This document shows, piece after piece, positions 25,012 through 34,139 of a stretch of DNA of 47,242 bases. Position numbers and translations under genes: made by a program. Each line of letters opens with the position of its first letter. The first letter of the stretch is position 1. Location: NCBI RefSeq assembly GCF_015207505.1, contig NZ_JADEWT010000042.1, forward strand, positions 1 to 47,242. The letters are read 5' to 3'. The notes under the pieces were generated by a model. The model saw only the letters and a program-made list of their open reading frames with translations, did no database searches and was not told the origin of the DNA. This DNA is from Tychonema sp. LEGE 06208 (GTDB lineage Bacteria; Cyanobacteriota; Cyanobacteriia; Cyanobacteriales; Microcoleaceae).

Positions 25012-25385
25012 AGTTTTTAATGTATTGAGCTAAGTGTTGTGTTATTTTTTTGATTAAAAAGCTGAATTAATTGATATTCTCAATGGCGCTTGAGGAGGGT
25101 AGGAGTTGAGAATAAATTATCGCGTTCTCAATATTTGCTAAGATGTAGCAATCTTTGCTGGATGGGGAACAGGATTTAATTGAACCGCAGAGGGCGCAGA
25201 GTACGCTGAGGAAGAGAAGGGAGGGAAGAGCAAGAGAATGAGTTGGTCTCGGAAAATTTTGTTCTTGACAAATGTGCCGATCGCCATTGTATACTGGCAT
25301 CGCCATGCTAACTTTCGGCTGGTTTTCTGTCGCATGGGTTGCTCTGTTTGATTTTACAATAAACTAATCAGGAATTTTAGACAAA
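25012..25385. other. Divergent spacer with GCAGAGGGCGCAGAG repeat
   Basis: These 374 bases separate the minus-strand GT fusion from the plus-strand methyltransferase fusion, so both promoters should be here. A copy of the GCAGAGGGCGCAGAG-type repeat occupies about 25180-25222. I see no gene in it. Confidence 0.5.
25180..25222 (+). repeat. Dispersed repeat, ACCGCAGAGGGCGCAGAG family
   Basis: This is TTGAACCGCAGAGGGCGCAG followed by AGTACGCTGAGGAAGAGAAGG. It matches the copies at 1248-1290 and 36836-36872 in core and purine-rich tail. Confidence 0.75.
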
Positions 25386-27059
25386 GTGCTCGATCGCGTC
25401 AACCACGACCTTTTGAAACTGCTACCGCCGGATGCTAAAGTCGTAGTCGAAATTGGCTGCGGTACGGGTTCGAGTGGTGAAGAATACAGGCAGATAAATC
25501 CCCACTGTCAGTATATTGGCATTGAACGCGATCGAGAAAAAGCCGCGATTGCGGTCGATCGGCTAAACTGGGTGACGGTAGCCGATATTGAAGAACTTGC
25601 CGTAGAAAGTCTCGACATCGCCCCCGGAAGCGTCGATTGCTTGATTTTTGGCGACTTGCTACCCTATTTCAAAAATCCCTGGGATGTCCTCAAGCAGTAC
25701 AGTGCTTTGCTCAACCCTGAAGGGCAAATTCTCGCCACAATCCCCAACGCTCAATACTGGCGGCGCATTGTCAATCTGTTGCGGGGAGATTGGGAAAATC
25801 CCGATGGCAAGATGCAGCACTGGTTTACCCTAGAAAGTATTAAATCACTATTTGCTGATGCTGGATTGCAGGTTTACGAACTGCAAGGAAAGGGACACAA
25901 AACCGAAACTTTTTCCCGCTTCCAGCAATTGCTGCATCCAATGGTGAAGGCTTTAGAGCTGACATCGACGGATTTTGCTACGCAAACCGGTGCTCAATAT
26001 TATATCGTGCGATCGACCAAATCGGCCATATCACCCCGCAGATTGCTGATCCAAACTATCATTATGGCTCCTACAGGCTGCGATCGCGTGCGAGTTTTGG
26101 AACCAGACAAATTTAGCGCCACAATTCCCGGAGTCCGCACCGTCTCCAGCGTGAAAACCGTAGAATCAATTAATCCGCTAGCTGGAGAAGAAAAAATCTT
26201 CATCTGGCAGCGGACAATTATGCAATATCCCGCCTACATTCCCAAGCTCAAAGAACTGCTGCAACAAGACTACTTAATAGTAGCTGAAATTGACGACAAT
26301 CCAATCCGCCGCCGCGAATATGCAGACAACAATTACCTCAGCTATCGCGGCTGTCACTGCGTTCAAACAACGACAGAACCGCTAGCCAAAATTTTGCGGC
26401 ACTACAATCCCAATGTTGCCGTATTTCCCAATCAATTAGCTTATCTGCCCCCAGCGCGAATTTACCCAACAGAAAATACAGTCACTCTATTTTTTGGTGC
26501 CCTCAACCGCGAACAAGATTGGCAGCCGATTATGGCAGCGCTCAATCGAGTTTTGGTCGCACACAAACATCGGATTCGAGTTAAAGTCATCCACGACCGC
26601 CGATTTTTTGAAGCGCTGGAAATACAGCAAAAGGAATTTGAACCGTTTTGCAGTTACGAACGGTATCAAGAAATTATGTACAGTTGCGATATAGCTTTGT
26701 TGCCGCTAGTTGCCAACCCAGTTAACGAAATGAAATCCGATTTAAAGTTTATTGAATGTGCGGCACGGGGAGTTGCGGTTTTGGCAAGTCCCACAGTCTA
26801 CGAAAATTCAATTATTGAAGGTGAAACTGGGTTAATTTACAAACATAAAAAAGAGTTTGAAATCAAGCTAAATTCGCTAATTAATGATAATATTCTGCGC
26901 CAACAAATAGCCGCGAATGCTTACGAATGGGTGCGCGACAACCGCTTGCTGTGCGGGCACTACCGGCAGCGGCGAGACTGGTACTTGCAAATGCGGGACG
27001 AGTTGCCGCGTTTGAATGCTGAGTTGCGAGGAAGATTGCCGGAGTTATTTAGCGACTAA
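25386..27059 (+). CDS. Methyltransferase-glycosyltransferase fusion
   Basis: This 557-residue protein starts at a GTG (25386), preceded by a weak AGGA. Residues 1-190 are a class I SAM methyltransferase (VVEIGCGTGSSGEEY as motif I, DCLIFGDLLPYF as motif II). From about 200 on it resembles a GT4-type glycosyltransferase domain, with LTLFFGALNRE-like and SCDIALLPLVANPVNEMKSDLKF segments and a closing FIECAARGVAVLASP. Such fusions commonly act on surface glycans. It points away from the triple GT fusion and is followed by another putative transferase at 27133. Confidence 0.85.
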   Translation: MLDRVNHDLLKLLPPDAKVVVEIGCGTGSSGEEYRQINPHCQYIGIERDREKAAIAVDRLNWVTVADIEELAVESLDIAPGSVDCLIFGDLLPYFKNPWDVLKQYSALLNPEGQILATIPNAQYWRRIVNLLRGDWENPDGKMQHWFTLESIKSLFADAGLQVYELQGKGHKTETFSRFQQLLHPMVKALELTSTDFATQTGAQYYIVRSTKSAISPRRLLIQTIIMAPTGCDRVRVLEPDKFSATIPGVRTVSSVKTVESINPLAGEEKIFIWQRTIMQYPAYIPKLKELLQQDYLIVAEIDDNPIRRREYADNNYLSYRGCHCVQTTTEPLAKILRHYNPNVAVFPNQLAYLPPARIYPTENTVTLFFGALNREQDWQPIMAALNRVLVAHKHRIRVKVIHDRRFFEALEIQQKEFEPFCSYERYQEIMYSCDIALLPLVANPVNEMKSDLKFIECAARGVAVLASPTVYENSIIEGETGLIYKHKKEFEIKLNSLINDNILRQQIAANAYEWVRDNRLLCGHYRQRRDWYLQMRDELPRLNAELRGRLPELFSD

Positions 27060-27132
27060 GTGCGGTAAGATTTATAGTTATTGTGCGATCGTTCTGTTTT
27101 ATTGTTTAATTTTTAATTGTTACTCCACACCA

Positions 27133-28002
27133 ATGCGAATTCTCTTCACTATTGCTCACTTTTACAATCCCAGCGGCGACGGGAAACACGCTTCCCAGCG
27201 AAACGACCCGCAACCGAGACTGAATGCTTTAACTGCTTGCGTGACATCGCTACAAGCTTTGTACGGTCAATCTCAGTCGATGATTGATATTCGGGAATGT
27301 GCAACTATTCCAGCCAATCAAGCTCAAAAACACGAAATTGATATTGTTGTTTGCACTACTCAAGGCTATCATTTGTTGGCTCAACTGCCGGTACAGCCTA
27401 GGTCTTTTATGCACCATGCTACAAAATGCGAACCGCTACTTTTGGGGTTTGAGTGTCAAGCAGTTTTGCGAGCGTGTCTTGACAAATACGATTATTTCTG
27501 TTACTTAGAAGATGATTTGATTCTGCACGATTCTTGGCTTTTTAGCAAATTAAATTGGTTTACACATCACGGCGGAAATGGAAATTTGCTTCAGCCTAAT
27601 CGCTATGAAATATCGCCTCAAGGGGCTGTTTTTAAAGCATATATTGATGGGGATTTAGCGGCCGGAGTTACTGCTAAGTTTCAAAATGTGGAGGAACAGC
27701 CGCAGTTAATGGGGAAAATTATGGAACAGCCAATTTCTTTTGAACGGGCTTTAAATCCTCATTCTGGTTGCTATTTTTTGAATGCGGAACAGATGGCTTA
27801 CTGGGCTAAGCAGTCTCATTTTTTGGATAGGGATACTAGCTTTATTGGCCCGCTGGAAAGTGCGGCGACTTTGGGAATTATGCGGACTTTTAGGATTTAT
27901 AAGTCAACTCCTACTTATGCTAATTTTTTGGAAATTCAACATTTTGGGGCGAGTTTTCTCAAGTTGATCGGTAATAAGGTGAGGATTTCAGAGGAAGGAT
28001 AA
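27133..28002 (+). CDS. Putative glycosyltransferase-like protein
   Basis: This protein is about 289 residues from the ATG at 27133 (MRILFTIAHFYNPSGDGKHAS). An in-frame upstream extension would overlap the preceding gene and is unlikely. It contains YFCYLEDDLILHDSW near residues 120-135, an acidic EDD motif like the metal site of GT-A transferases. HSGCYFLNAEQM and PLESAATLGI follow. I do not know a named family. Position after the fusion gene supports a glycan role. Confidence 0.72.
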   Translation: MRILFTIAHFYNPSGDGKHASQRNDPQPRLNALTACVTSLQALYGQSQSMIDIRECATIPANQAQKHEIDIVVCTTQGYHLLAQLPVQPRSFMHHATKCEPLLLGFECQAVLRACLDKYDYFCYLEDDLILHDSWLFSKLNWFTHHGGNGNLLQPNRYEISPQGAVFKAYIDGDLAAGVTAKFQNVEEQPQLMGKIMEQPISFERALNPHSGCYFLNAEQMAYWAKQSHFLDRDTSFIGPLESAATLGIMRTFRIYKSTPTYANFLEIQHFGASFLKLIGNKVRISEEG

Positions 28003-28007
28003 TATGA

Positions 28008-28096
28008 GGTTTGTAGTGAGGATTTTAGTCCGCATCCAAGAATGACTAAAGTCCTCATTACTAACGAAGAATGACTTTAATCCTCATTACGAACGA
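28008..28096. repeat. Tandem GTAGTGAGGACTTTAGTCC-family repeats
   Basis: Two to three diverged inverted units fill the gap between converging genes: TTTGTAGTGAGGATTTTAGTCC, then ACTAAAGTCCTCATTACTAACG and ACTTTAATCCTCATTACGAACG. They can pair into large hairpins and may serve as a bidirectional terminator. The same family is at 12401-12456. Confidence 0.8.
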
Positions 28097-28097
28097 A

Positions 28098-28901
28098 TTA
28101 TAAATTTAAACTATCGCCGATTTTAACTGTGCCGCTGTTGATGATTTTGGCTAAAACTCCGGTTTGTGCGTGACCGAATTCTTGTTTGAGTAAACTCAGT
28201 AGGGGAATATCCCGATCGCCCGTTTCTGGATTTACTTCTATGTTGACACAGCGATTGATTCGTGCTGTCACTTCGATTAAAGCTGTACCTAATTGAAACT
28301 GTTTTCCGATCCAGTCAAATTCCGACCACGCTGAAATACCTTCTAGCACAATGTTCGGGCGAAATCGGCGCACGTCTATCTGTTGGTTTGCCTTTTCGGT
28401 TAATTTGTCTAGGGTGGCTTGGGCGAGGAGAGAAATGTGTACCGGTTCTCGATCGGGATAACGAGTTAAGCCGCTGCTGTCGCCGACTAAGCGCAAAGGT
28501 GCAAACTGCGGGTGTCTCGCTTCTTTTGTTGGCTGCATTTCCGCCAGATATTCGCTAAAAAAGCTGCTGATGCGATCGCGCCCCGCTGCTGTGTTCGTCG
28601 CTGCTGACAACACTGCAACTCCTTGACGCTGGACTGTTAAAATGGTCGTTTCCGCTTGATAATCGCATTCTAAAGCTGCTAAATACGGCCAATCGTTTTG
28701 AACTGCAAAAGATTTTTTGCTCTTCCAAGGTACGTTTTCGGCGGGCATTTGTGCCAATTCAGGATTGTCGGCAAACATTAGAGCAAAAGTGCGATCGCCC
28801 TTAATTCCATGTCCTGCTGTTAAAGCAAACCCCGACATTTCTTGCGGTGTCAGCCCTTTAATGGGGTAAATGAATAACTGTTTTATTGTTGCTACTGTCA
28901 T
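28098..28901 (-). CDS. MOSC domain protein (YcbX-like)
   Basis: This 267-residue protein has an N-terminal MOSC_N beta domain (IKQLFIYPIKGLTPQEM, HGIKGDRTFAL) and a C-terminal MOSC domain ending in a conserved Cys motif (RINRCVNIEVNPETGDRD, Cys near 218). MOSC proteins bind sulfur or the molybdenum cofactor and take part in reducing N-hydroxylated compounds. Its length fits the stand-alone bacterial form, without the ferredoxin domain some relatives carry. It converges on the glycosyltransferase-like gene across a repeat. Confidence 0.9.
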   Translation of the reverse strand: MTVATIKQLFIYPIKGLTPQEMSGFALTAGHGIKGDRTFALMFADNPELAQMPAENVPWKSKKSFAVQNDWPYLAALECDYQAETTILTVQRQGVAVLSAATNTAAGRDRISSFFSEYLAEMQPTKEARHPQFAPLRLVGDSSGLTRYPDREPVHISLLAQATLDKLTEKANQQIDVRRFRPNIVLEGISAWSEFDWIGKQFQLGTALIEVTARINRCVNIEVNPETGDRDIPLLSLLKQEFGHAQTGVLAKIINSGTVKIGDSLNL

Positions 28902-29015
28902 ATTTTTGTTTAGCCGCGCTTCTATTTCAACTGAATTCTTGTCCCCCCTTACTAATGGGTGCTAGGGGGTACAAGCTAATTCAAAAACATTAATAAAATT
29001 GCTATAAAAAGCCGA

Positions 29016-29315
29016 TTAAGCTAGTAATTCATAGCGGCGAATATCGGGAGGTGCAACGGCCAAACCTTCTAATTTCTGCACGGCGGCTTGAAGGTGATTT
29101 GAAGCGAGATGTTGTTCTAGCAAAGCTGCACTTTCCCACTCTTCAACAAAGGTGAAATCTGTAGGATCGGCTTGATTTTGCAATAATTCGTATTTGATGC
29201 AGCCTTGTTCTTGGCGAGTTGGCTCGATAATGCTCAGCAGCAGAGATTTAAGTTCTGCTACTTTGTCGGGAAAGGCTGTGAGACGGGCGACTACTCGCAA
29301 GGTTGGTTTGGACAT
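29016..29315 (-). CDS. Antibiotic biosynthesis monooxygenase (ABM) domain protein
   Basis: This 99-residue protein is a single ABM (YgiN-like) ferredoxin-fold domain. It has VVARLTAFPDKVAELKSLL at the N-terminus, EQGCIKYELLQN in the centre, and FVEEWESAALLEQHLASNH, the typical E-W...H..S motif. Such small dimers oxidise quinols or break down reactive metabolites without a cofactor. The size is complete. It lies alone on the minus strand after the MOSC gene. Confidence 0.88.
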   Translation of the reverse strand: MSKPTLRVVARLTAFPDKVAELKSLLLSIIEPTRQEQGCIKYELLQNQADPTDFTFVEEWESAALLEQHLASNHLQAAVQKLEGLAVAPPDIRRYELLA

Positions 29316-29673
29316 AGGGTAAAAAAAACAAGCTGTTATGGCGATCGAATTTACCGATGTCGATCGGGCAAACTCAACAAAACACGATTTTACTAAAAAT
29401 AACTCAAAGAGGTCGATCGGTCAACAGCCAGCATAATCTTTCCAGGACGCGCTCAAGTCTCAGAAACCCGGTTGATTCCAAAATTCTTCGTTACCAACCG
29501 CAGAACGTCGTATAAACCGGCTTTCTTGGTATATTCTTCCTTCTTCCTGATGACGTTGGACGGAAAGTTCGGGGGGGGACAGCACTAACAACTATCCTTC
29601 GACTTCGCTCTTCGGACAAGATGACTAATGACTAATGACTAATGACTAATGACTTCTTCCCTCTTCCTTCTTC
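29316..29673. other. Spacer with repeats
   Basis: These 358 bases have no gene. Visible are fragments of the AGAAACCCGGTT/AACCGGCTTTCT type at 29459-29528, a run of G at about 29570, a CTTCGACTTCGCTCTTCGG fragment, and a heptamer array (ATGACTA) at 29621-29654. Confidence 0.55.
29621..29654. repeat. Heptamer tandem repeat (TAATGAC)
   Basis: About four to five units of ATGACTA follow one another just past the end of the minus-strand gene at 29674. The same heptamer forms longer arrays at 31235, 34084 and 36908. Confidence 0.88.
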
Positions 29674-30351
29674 TCAATCTTTGGGATAGAATCGTTTGTT
29701 TGCTGTAGAATATTCCCAGGCGAGATTCTCCGGGTCTTTTTCGCGGCTCCACTCAGCAAACTCCGGTTTAACTTTCCATTTGCCGATCGTAGTGGCGTGA
29801 ACTTTGAACCGACGGGAAAGTTCCGTCTGGGTAAAAGAGATTTTCGGCTTTTGAGGAGTCTTGGTTTGAGCTATCGGAAATAAATTAGGTTTTTTTTCTT
29901 GTGCTTGTTCCCCATTTGTGGGATGCTCTTTAACAGCTATTGCCGCGTTAGGTGTGGCGCTTTGATTGACATTTGGAGCTATTTGAAAATAATACAAAAT
30001 TCCTCCTTGTTCCGTCACTTCAAAATCGGCGGCAAACTCATAGGCCCGTTTGTCAAGATATTCTTGAACCTTTGATCCTGGGAGTTTCGCATTCATCGCC
30101 AAATCCAAAGCCGTAACTCGCCCTTGATTTTCCTTGATCAACTTGTAGAAAACCGAGTCTAAATGAGCGAGTTTATGTTTTTGCTGCTGCTGGTAAAACT
30201 TGTAAGCCCAAGCAATGCCCGCTGTGGTGGCGATCGCCCAAAACATCGTTCCCGACTCGAAACTGGCAACCGCCGTCAAGCAAATAGGCAAAAGTAGGGT
30301 AAGATATCCCCAAATGCTGCCCTTCTGTAGGTTATTGCTGTTTTTGACCAT
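29674..30351 (-). CDS. Membrane protein with C-terminal helix-turn-helix-like domain, unknown function
   Basis: This 225-residue protein has two hydrophobic segments near the N-terminus (about 15-45: YLTLLLPICLTAVASF and FWAIATTAGIAWAY). A charged region with a winged-helix-like stretch follows (about 75-115, VTALDLAMNAKLPGSKV), then a Pro/Lys linker and a C-terminal HTH-like motif (TELSRRFKVHATTIGKWKV, about 180-198). It could be a membrane-tethered regulator. I know no specific family. Confidence 0.7.
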   Translation of the reverse strand: MVKNSNNLQKGSIWGYLTLLLPICLTAVASFESGTMFWAIATTAGIAWAYKFYQQQQKHKLAHLDSVFYKLIKENQGRVTALDLAMNAKLPGSKVQEYLDKRAYEFAADFEVTEQGGILYYFQIAPNVNQSATPNAAIAVKEHPTNGEQAQEKKPNLFPIAQTKTPQKPKISFTQTELSRRFKVHATTIGKWKVKPEFAEWSREKDPENLAWEYSTANKRFYPKD

Positions 30352-30678
30352 AGTTCCTGAACAGGTATGTACTTTCGCTAACGCCGTGCTTGTCTGAAAG
30401 CCGTCTGGTTTTTCGACACTAGATATATCGCTGTCTAAATCCGCTAATCGCTATCTGCCTAAAAACGGATAAAACCCCCACACTCCTAAGTGAACAATCC
30501 TAATTTTAGACCCAATTTCCAACTTTTTTGATTAATCTAGCTGAGTCAATTTTTCTATCTCAAACTTCTACGACGACTTAGCCTATGGCGAAGTCGAAGA
30601 AAATCGAAGTATCCAAAATCGAAACTCTCCACTATACTATAAAATCCCAGAATCTACTTTTTTTATAACCGAGGATTC
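30352..30678. promoter_or_regulatory. Divergent intergenic region
   Basis: These 327 bases lie between a minus-strand membrane protein and a plus-strand lipoprotein. A TATACTATAAAAT stretch at about 30632-30645 could provide a -10 element for the lipoprotein gene, which has an AGGA ribosome site before its ATG. A GGCGAAGTCGAAG fragment, recurring elsewhere in the window, is at about 30587. Confidence 0.4.
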
Positions 30679-31158
30679 ATGTACTTTTTTCGCAAACAGA
30701 TTGCCATCCTGTCTCTAGTTGTTGCTTGCTGTACCCTGACTATTAGTTGCGGCGATAACCGAACTGTCCAGTGTACTAAGTTTACAGAAATTGTCACCAA
30801 AGGTAAGACTCTCATCGATCTTAAGAAAGGCAGCTACGATGCTGTAACTAGCAAGAACTTAGCTAAAGATTTGAACCAGACAGCGAAACAACTTGAGGCT
30901 TTGCAAGTCACAGATCCCACCCTCAAAGAGATTCAAGGCCCATCGGTTAAATCCTTCCGGGAAATGGGTCAAGCACTAGGCGACATAGCCAAAGCTCTTG
31001 AGACTGCAAATCAGGCTTCTACCAGTATAAAAGGTCGAGAGCAAATCAAAACAGCTAGCGCAAATATTCTCCGATACGGACAGCAGGCGAATCAAGCAGC
31101 GGAAAATCTAGACGCTTTGAGTGGCAAACTGATTCAATATTGTAAGAGCGATCGCTAA
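30679..31158 (+). CDS. Putative lipoprotein
   Basis: This 159-residue protein starts with a lipoprotein signal: a basic MYFFRKQ, a hydrophobic stretch and the lipobox LTISCG with Cys near residue 24. The mature part is helical and amphipathic and has a second Cys pair (VQCTKF and the late YCKSD). It resembles small cyanobacterial helical-bundle lipoproteins. No enzymatic motif is seen. It should be anchored in a membrane facing the periplasm. Confidence 0.8.
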   Translation: MYFFRKQIAILSLVVACCTLTISCGDNRTVQCTKFTEIVTKGKTLIDLKKGSYDAVTSKNLAKDLNQTAKQLEALQVTDPTLKEIQGPSVKSFREMGQALGDIAKALETANQASTSIKGREQIKTASANILRYGQQANQAAENLDALSGKLIQYCKSDR

Positions 31159-31234
31159 ATAGGTAATTGCAAAAAAATCAGAACATCAATTATAATACCC
31201 TGCAAGATGTGATTGTTTTTTGCGATCGCCTACT

Positions 31235-31322
31235 TAATGACTAATGACTAATGACTAATGACTGATGACTAATGACTAATGACTAATGACTAATGACTAA
31301 TGACTGATGACTAATGACTAAT
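31235..31322. repeat. Heptamer tandem repeat (TAATGAC/TGATGAC)
   Basis: About twelve units of TAATGAC with occasional TGATGAC fill the gap between the lipoprotein gene and the converging gene at 31331. Confidence 0.92.
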
Positions 31323-31330
31323 TACCAAAT

Positions 31331-31921
31331 TTAATGATGAATTTCTAGATTCAAAATATAGCGACCGAGTTGTACTTTTTCCGACCACAACTCATATTCT
31401 AACCGCAAGTGTCCCGGTTCCGGCTTTCCTGTCAGCGTCAAGTTGCGAGTGAAGTTGCGGAGGCGCAACTGTTCGGGAGTCGCCAGCGATTCGCCCTGAA
31501 GCCAGTAACGGCTAAGCCCGTACATTCCCCGTTCCCAGCAGTGGCGGTAACTGTATTTGCCGTTTCCTTGCATGGTCATAATGACTCGATAGGGCGAAAC
31601 TTCTAGCCACAGCAACCGGGGTTTTGTGCTTGTTGGTAAGATAGCAACTTCCTCGCCAGATTCGTTGGAAAATTGGCGATCGACTATTGCCGGTTCGTGT
31701 AGCAACAAGTGAAAGCGATCGCTGTCTTTTTGATAAAGCGTACCAGCGGTTTCAACGAATGACCACAAAGGTAAATCTGTGGATACCAGCGATAAACTTA
31801 CAGGCTTGCGGTGATGCGTCAGCATAAATAAAAGTGTAGGAGTTATTGTGGATCGGGTGGTTTGAGATACTTCGGCTTGCTTCGGCTCCCTTCGACTTGA
31901 GGGGTTAAGACGCTGGCTCAC
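31331..31921 (-). CDS. Hypothetical cyanobacterial protein
   Basis: This protein is 196 residues from the first ATG; a start at residue 33 (MLTHHRKPVSLSLV) would drop a low-complexity leader and may be the true one. The rest alternates beta-strand-like segments (LWLEVSPYRVIMTMQGNG, HLRLEYELWSEKVQL) with no membrane helix or known catalytic motif. I do not recognise the family. It is followed by a heptamer array. Confidence 0.65.
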   Translation of the reverse strand: MSQRLNPSSRREPKQAEVSQTTRSTITPTLLFMLTHHRKPVSLSLVSTDLPLWSFVETAGTLYQKDSDRFHLLLHEPAIVDRQFSNESGEEVAILPTSTKPRLLWLEVSPYRVIMTMQGNGKYSYRHCWERGMYGLSRYWLQGESLATPEQLRLRNFTRNLTLTGKPEPGHLRLEYELWSEKVQLGRYILNLEIHH

Positions 31922-32361
31922 AAGTTGCGAGCGTACAAGTTTGAAATTTTATACTTTAGAGTTTAGATTGGTTGGATTCCAAATTCCGGAGATTTTGCTT
32001 AAAACAATCAAAAATCTACAACTAGCAATCGAAAATCTAAAATTGTTCAGTCAAAATTCAATCATCTGTTCAATAACTGAGTGCAACAAGTGAAATATGA
32101 GCAAATATACGGATGGTTTGTGTAAAATCAAGATAAAATCTGTACAGTTGCATCTGCTGTCCCCCGTGACTGATACCAGTTTCACAAAATAATGAAATTG
32201 GGTAGCCCCTGTTCCAAAGCCCTATGCGGTATATCATTCCCCATTCTAAAATCTAAAACTTGTTGGCTCGCGAAGTCGAAGAATCTAAAATCTAAAATGG
32301 TATGACTTAGGACTGAGAAAAGGGTAGGATAGCTAACGCTGTCCCATCCTAGTTTATCTCA
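31922..32361. other. Spacer upstream of aroA
   Basis: These 440 bases hold no gene that I can support. There are scattered AAAATCTAAAA/TCGAAAATC motifs and a near-palindrome CCAGTTTCA...TGAAATTGG at 32176-32203, close in form to the ends of the MITE-like element at 33961. The promoters of both flanking divergent genes should be here. Confidence 0.4.
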
Positions 32362-33717
32362 ATGCAAGCTGATATTATAACTACTTCGCTTCTAGGCGAA
32401 AGTCAAACTTTAAGCATTCAAAAACCTGCTTCGGGCTTATCGCTGCGAGGTCGGATTCGAGTGCCAGGGGATAAGTCGATTTCTCACAGAGCTTTGATGT
32501 TGGGCGCGATCGCCAGCGGTGAAACGACTATTGAGGGACTGCTGCTAGGAGAAGACCCCCGCAGCACTGCTAAATGTTTCTCGCTGTTGGGAGCCTCGGT
32601 TTCGGAACTTAACGCAAAACGGGTGAGCGTCCGTGGTGTCGGAATTGGCGAGTTAAAGGAGCCTCTCGAAGTCTTGGACGCGGGTAATTCCGGCACGACG
32701 ATGCGGTTGATGTTGGGAATTTTAGCGTCTCACCCAGGGCGTTTTTTTGCGGTAACTGGTGACAGTTCTTTGCGATCGCGCCCCATGTCGCGCGTCATTA
32801 AACCGCTGCAACAAATGGGAGCGCAAATTTGGGGTAGAAAAAGCAGTTCTTTAGCTCCCTTAGCGATACTCGGACAGCGGTTAAAAGGGATTCACTACCA
32901 TTCGCCGATCGCCTCAGCTCAAGTTAAATCCTGCATTTTGCTGGCCGGTTTGATGGCTGAGGGAGAAACTACAGTCACAGAACCCGCTCTCTCGCGGGAT
33001 CACAGCGAGCGGATGCTGCGGGCCTTCGGAGCAAAATTGAGCGTCGATCCAGAAACTTGCAGCGTTACAGTCACTGGGCCCGCGCAACTACAAGGGCAGA
33101 ATGTGATTGTACCGGGAGATATTAGTTCGGCGGCATTTTGGCTGGTGGCTGGGGCGATCGTCCCAGGTTCCGAGCTCGTAGTCGAAAATGTCGGAGTCAA
33201 CCCAACTCGCACGGGTATTTTGGAAGCTTTGGAAATGATGGGCGCTGACATTGAACTGCAAAATCAGCGAGAGGCGGCTGGCGAACCGGTAGCGGATATT
33301 TTGGTTCGCTATTCCAGTAAGTTACGGGGATGCACCATTGCTGGCGACTTAATTCCCCGATTGATTGACGAAATCCCCATTTTGGCAGTTGCGGCAGCTT
33401 TTGCGTCTGGTACTACAATAATTCGAGATGCGGCAGAGTTGCGAGTCAAAGAGAGCGATCGGCTGGCCGTGACTGCTGTGGAACTCAACCGCATGGGAGC
33501 CCAAATTACTGAGTTACCCGACGGCTTGGAAATTACCGGCGGAACTCCTTTAACTGGCGCGGATGTTGACAGCTACACCGACCACAGAATAGCGATGAGT
33601 TTGGCGATCGCAGCGCTCAACGCCACAGGTATTACTAACATTCACCGGGCCGAAGCTGCTGCCATTTCCTACCCCGATTTTACCGCCACTTTACAACAAC
33701 TTTGCCATCCAAATTAA
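32362..33717 (+). CDS. aroA: 3-phosphoshikimate 1-carboxyvinyltransferase (EPSP synthase)
   Basis: This 451-residue enzyme joins shikimate-3-phosphate and phosphoenolpyruvate in the sixth step of chorismate synthesis. GDKSISHR (36-43) binds shikimate-3-phosphate, [11 protein letters not shown] (from 106) is the PROSITE-type site, and RVKESDRL near 370 is the second signature; SYTDHRIAM follows. The roughly 25-residue N-terminal lead is slightly longer than the minimum fold. The GDxxxRxRPM stretch ([10 protein letters not shown]) is intact. The gene appears monocistronic with repeat DNA after it. Confidence 0.97.
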   Translation: MQADIITTSLLGESQTLSIQKPASGLSLRGRIRVPGDKSISHRALMLGAIASGETTIEGLLLGEDPRSTAKCFSLLGASVSELNAKRVSVRGVGIGELKEPLEVLDAGNSGTTMRLMLGILASHPGRFFAVTGDSSLRSRPMSRVIKPLQQMGAQIWGRKSSSLAPLAILGQRLKGIHYHSPIASAQVKSCILLAGLMAEGETTVTEPALSRDHSERMLRAFGAKLSVDPETCSVTVTGPAQLQGQNVIVPGDISSAAFWLVAGAIVPGSELVVENVGVNPTRTGILEALEMMGADIELQNQREAAGEPVADILVRYSSKLRGCTIAGDLIPRLIDEIPILAVAAAFASGTTIIRDAAELRVKESDRLAVTAVELNRMGAQITELPDGLEITGGTPLTGADVDSYTDHRIAMSLAIAALNATGITNIHRAEAAAISYPDFTATLQQLCHPN

Positions 33718-33725
33718 GATTGGGA

Positions 33726-33771
33726 ATTGGGCGGAGCGAAGCGGAGGGATTGGGCGGAGCGAAGCGGAGGG
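33726..33771. repeat. Two 23-bp tandem units (GGGCGGAGCGAAGCGGAGG core)
   Basis: The unit ATTGGGCGGAGCGAAGCGG followed by AGGG is repeated twice without change just after the aroA stop, with the start of a third copy. Confidence 0.9.
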
Positions 33772-33775
33772 ATTG

Positions 33776-33960
33776 GTTATTGGTTATTTGTTATCGGTTA
33801 TTTGTTATTTGTTATTTGTTATTTGTTATTTGTTACTTGTTATCGGTTATTGGTATAGCCTCACAAATAACCATTAACTGCTAACCAATAACCAATAACC
33901 AATAACTAATCACAAATAACCAATAACCAATCACCAATAACTGATGACCAATAACCACTG
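33776..33960. repeat. Opposed heptamer arrays (GTTATTT/GTTATTG and CAATAAC)
   Basis: TTATTTG/TTATCGG units run from 33776 to about 33853, and complementary CAATAAC units from about 33872 to 33960. The two arrays could form one large hairpin at the aroA 3' end, perhaps serving as terminator. Confidence 0.88.
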
Positions 33961-34082
33961 ATACCAAATTCGGGTAACATACCCCTGGATGATTCGGCGG
34001 TTGAAACTGCATCTACAAAAACGATGTCGGCCTGCGCCGACTCGTTGATAAAGGGTAGGTATCCCAAACCCGAATTTGGTAT
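33961..34082. mobile_element. MITE-like element with 15-bp perfect inverted ends, carrying hairpin repeat copy B
   Basis: The ends ATACCAAATTCGGGT (33961-33975) and ACCCGAATTTGGTAT (34068-34082) are exact inverted repeats. The 122-bp unit has no coding capacity. Inside, at 33991-34042 on the minus strand, is copy B of the hairpin/GCGGTTTCAACCGCC family. It lies between heptamer arrays. No clear target-site duplication is visible. Confidence 0.7.
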
Positions 34083-34083
34083 T

Positions 34084-34133
34084 ACTAATGACTAATCACT
34101 AATGACTAATGACTAATCACTAATGACTAATGA
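34084..34133. repeat. Heptamer tandem repeat (TAATGAC/TAATCAC)
   Basis: About seven units of TAATGAC or TAATCAC abut the MITE-like element and end just before the stop of the CAAD gene. Confidence 0.9.
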
Positions 34134-34139
34134 CTTCCT

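Larger units (their letters stand above)
33718..34139. other. Repeat-filled spacer
   Basis: These 422 bases consist almost entirely of repeats: two 23-bp tandem units, two opposite heptamer arrays (TTATTTG and CAATAAC types), a MITE-like element and a TAATGAC array. No gene is present. Confidence 0.8.
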
